From DATDYA01 sp035289165 (lineage in GTDB: Bacteria; Patescibacteriota; Patescibacteriia; Magasanikbacterales; GWA2-37-8), in contig DATDYA010000018.1 of the NCBI GenBank assembly GCA_035289165.1, positions 1 to 6,716 on the forward strand: 6,716 nucleotides of DNA, in the 5' to 3' direction. Of this stretch, positions 6,422 through 6,716 are shown one piece after another. A model generated the notes under the pieces. That model made no database searches and was not told the DNA's origin. It was given only the letters and a program-made list of their open reading frames with translations. The stretch's first letter is position 1. Each line of letters begins with the position of its first letter. A program made the position numbers and the translations under genes.

Positions 6422-6430
6422 ATTATATCA
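6422..6430 (-). promoter_or_regulatory. Extended -10 promoter element for the template RNA
   Basis: On the minus strand this reads TGATATAAT, a perfect match to the extended -10 consensus TG-N-TATAAT, which can work without a -35 box. No -35-like sequence is seen 17 bases upstream. It lies between the hairpin after the target gene and the TR, the right place for an independent promoter of the template RNA; the predicted start is near 6415. The AT-rich context lowers confidence. Confidence 0.45.
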
Positions 6431-6444
6431 TATAAAATGAAGGA

Positions 6445-6484
6445 CCCCCGCACGTCGCTTGCCGAAGCATTTGACGTACGGGGG
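6445..6484 (-). terminator. Long GC-rich hairpin downstream of the target gene, possible terminator
   Basis: Two 12-base arms pair with a single mismatch: 6445-6456 (CCCCCGCACGTC) and 6473-6484 (GACGTACGGGGG). Inside, GCTT at 6457-6460 pairs with AAGC at 6465-6468 around a GCCG loop. On the minus strand the stem is followed by TCCTTCATTTTAT, a weak T-rich tail. It lies 100 bases past the target-gene stop and probably ends that transcript. DGR targets can also carry a hairpin just after the VR that promotes retrohoming, but this one is farther away than in the Bordetella phage system. Confidence 0.55.
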
Positions 6485-6527
6485 CATGGGGTTGGGCCAT
6501 TTGTGGAATTTTTGCAGCGAAGCGCAA

Positions 6528-6584
6528 GCGCCAAGAGTCCAAGGAATCAAGAACCAGTTCCGAGAACCCAAGGCGCCAAGCACC
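6528..6584 (-). repeat. Short repeats and a small hairpin just after the target-gene stop
   Basis: On the minus strand CTTGG occurs four times in about 50 bases (plus-strand CCAAG at 6531, 6539, 6568 and 6576), and the octamer CTTGGCGC occurs twice (6528-6535 and 6573-6580). Directly after the stop codon, GGTGC and GCGCC (6580-6584 and 6572-6576) can form a 5-pair RNA stem with one G-U pair and a 3-base loop. These may be remnants of coding sequence or recognition structure for retrohoming; the role is unknown. Confidence 0.3.
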
Positions 6585-6716
6585 TCACTTGCGGACGGCG
6601 AGGAAGCGGCAGAACCCGTCCCAGTCGAAGTCGAACCAGTAGAGGTCGAGGTAGCGCCTGGAGCCGAACCGGAAGAGGTAGGGCACGTAGCGGTAGCCGC
6701 TCGGGAAGACCCAGGA
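6585..6716 (-). CDS. C-terminus of the DGR target (variable) protein, truncated by the window edge
   Basis: This minus-strand gene enters from the right edge and stops at TGA (6585-6587); only the last 43 residues are visible. Nearly all of it (42 codons) is the variable repeat, followed by lysine and stop. It ends with CRFLAVRK, and the visible part is rich in Trp, Phe and Tyr. DGR targets characteristically carry the VR at the C-terminus of a C-type-lectin-like (or related formylglycine-generating-enzyme-like) fold, where the varied side chains form a binding surface; I infer the same fold here, but the defining upstream part is outside the window. Diversified positions now read F, S, Y, Y, F, F, Y, D, Y, F, D, G, F in order. 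The frame is fixed by the gapless alignment to the TR and by the absence of stops. The ligand and location (often surface-exposed) cannot be told. Confidence 0.9.
   Translation of the reverse strand, partial: SWVFPSGYRYVPYLFRFGSRRYLDLYWFDFDWDGFCRFLAVRK
6591..6716 (-). repeat. DGR variable repeat (VR), cut by the window edge
   Basis: This is the recipient copy of the TR at 6060-6185, 86% identical over 126 bases, with all differences at TR adenines. All 12 AAC codons of the TR have been recoded (5 to TTC, 4 to TAC, 2 to GAC, 1 to AGC), and one GAG became GGG. The last 22 or so bases (6591-6612) are GC-rich, free of template adenines and identical in both repeats, as expected for the site where cDNA integration initiates (IMH). 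Homology stops at 6591: the next base differs (AAG TGA in the target, TAG in the TR). The other end lies outside the window. Confidence 0.96.

Larger units (their letters stand above)
6196..6584. other. Non-coding spacer between TR and target gene
   Basis: I find no convincing gene here. The right half holds the 3' flank of the target gene: short CTTGG repeats, then a long hairpin at 6445-6484. The middle holds a consensus extended -10 element on the minus strand (6422-6430) and a leader-like stretch. The left part holds an inverted repeat (6201-6284). Just upstream of the TR, the reading frame used by the VR stays open on the minus strand for about 26 codons back from base 6186, ending with YFDGSS, and so may be a relic of target-gene coding sequence. 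Confidence 0.5.

Noticed and set aside
6060..6716. TR and VR as an ordinary gene or IS duplication, or a CRISPR-like repeat pair
   Set aside because: Random divergence would not place 18 of 18 differences on template adenines; there are only two copies, in coding and non-coding contexts, beside a DGR RT.

Overview
The window looks like chromosomal DNA of an uncultivated, AT-leaning bacterium, most plausibly a member of the Candidate Phyla Radiation (Patescibacteria). The reasons are short spacers, few recognisable Shine-Dalgarno sites, a lysine/asparagine/isoleucine-rich proteome, and a diversity-generating retroelement (DGR) whose parts resemble those I associate with CPR genomes. The lineage is an inference; no marker gene here settles it.

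Layout. (1) Bases 1-135 hold the GC-rich start of a minus-strand gene that leaves the window on the left and has a strong ribosome binding site; its composition differs from everything up to the DGR. (2) A plausible promoter at 266-294 precedes a plus-strand run of five genes: mutM (321-1181), three ABC-2 type permeases (1206-2003, 2000-2785, 2787-3581) and their ABC ATPase (3603-4574). A clean intrinsic terminator follows at 4592-4617. The three permeases are collinear paralogs served by one ATPase and probably form an exporter of unknown substrate. (3) From 4619 to the right edge lies a DGR: a reverse transcriptase on the minus strand (4619-5629), the accessory protein Avd on the plus strand (5609-6019), the template repeat TR (6060-6185, minus sense), a non-coding spacer, and the 3' end of the target gene (6585-6716, minus strand) carrying the variable repeat VR (6591-6716 and beyond).

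How the DGR parts fit together. Read on the minus strand, TR and VR align without gaps over 126 bases. They differ at 18 positions, and at every one TR has an adenine. All 12 AAC codons of the TR are altered in the VR. This is the signature of adenine-specific mutagenic retrohoming: TR RNA is copied by the RT with Avd, adenines are miscopied, and the cDNA replaces the VR at the end of the target gene, diversifying the ligand-binding face of a presumably C-type-lectin-like protein.

Unusual points: avd is inverted relative to TR, RT and target; avd and the RT gene overlap at their 5' ends; the TR seems to have its own transcription unit with a long leader; 9 of the 12 diversified codons now encode Phe or Tyr; and the window stops inside the VR, so the body of the target protein is not visible.
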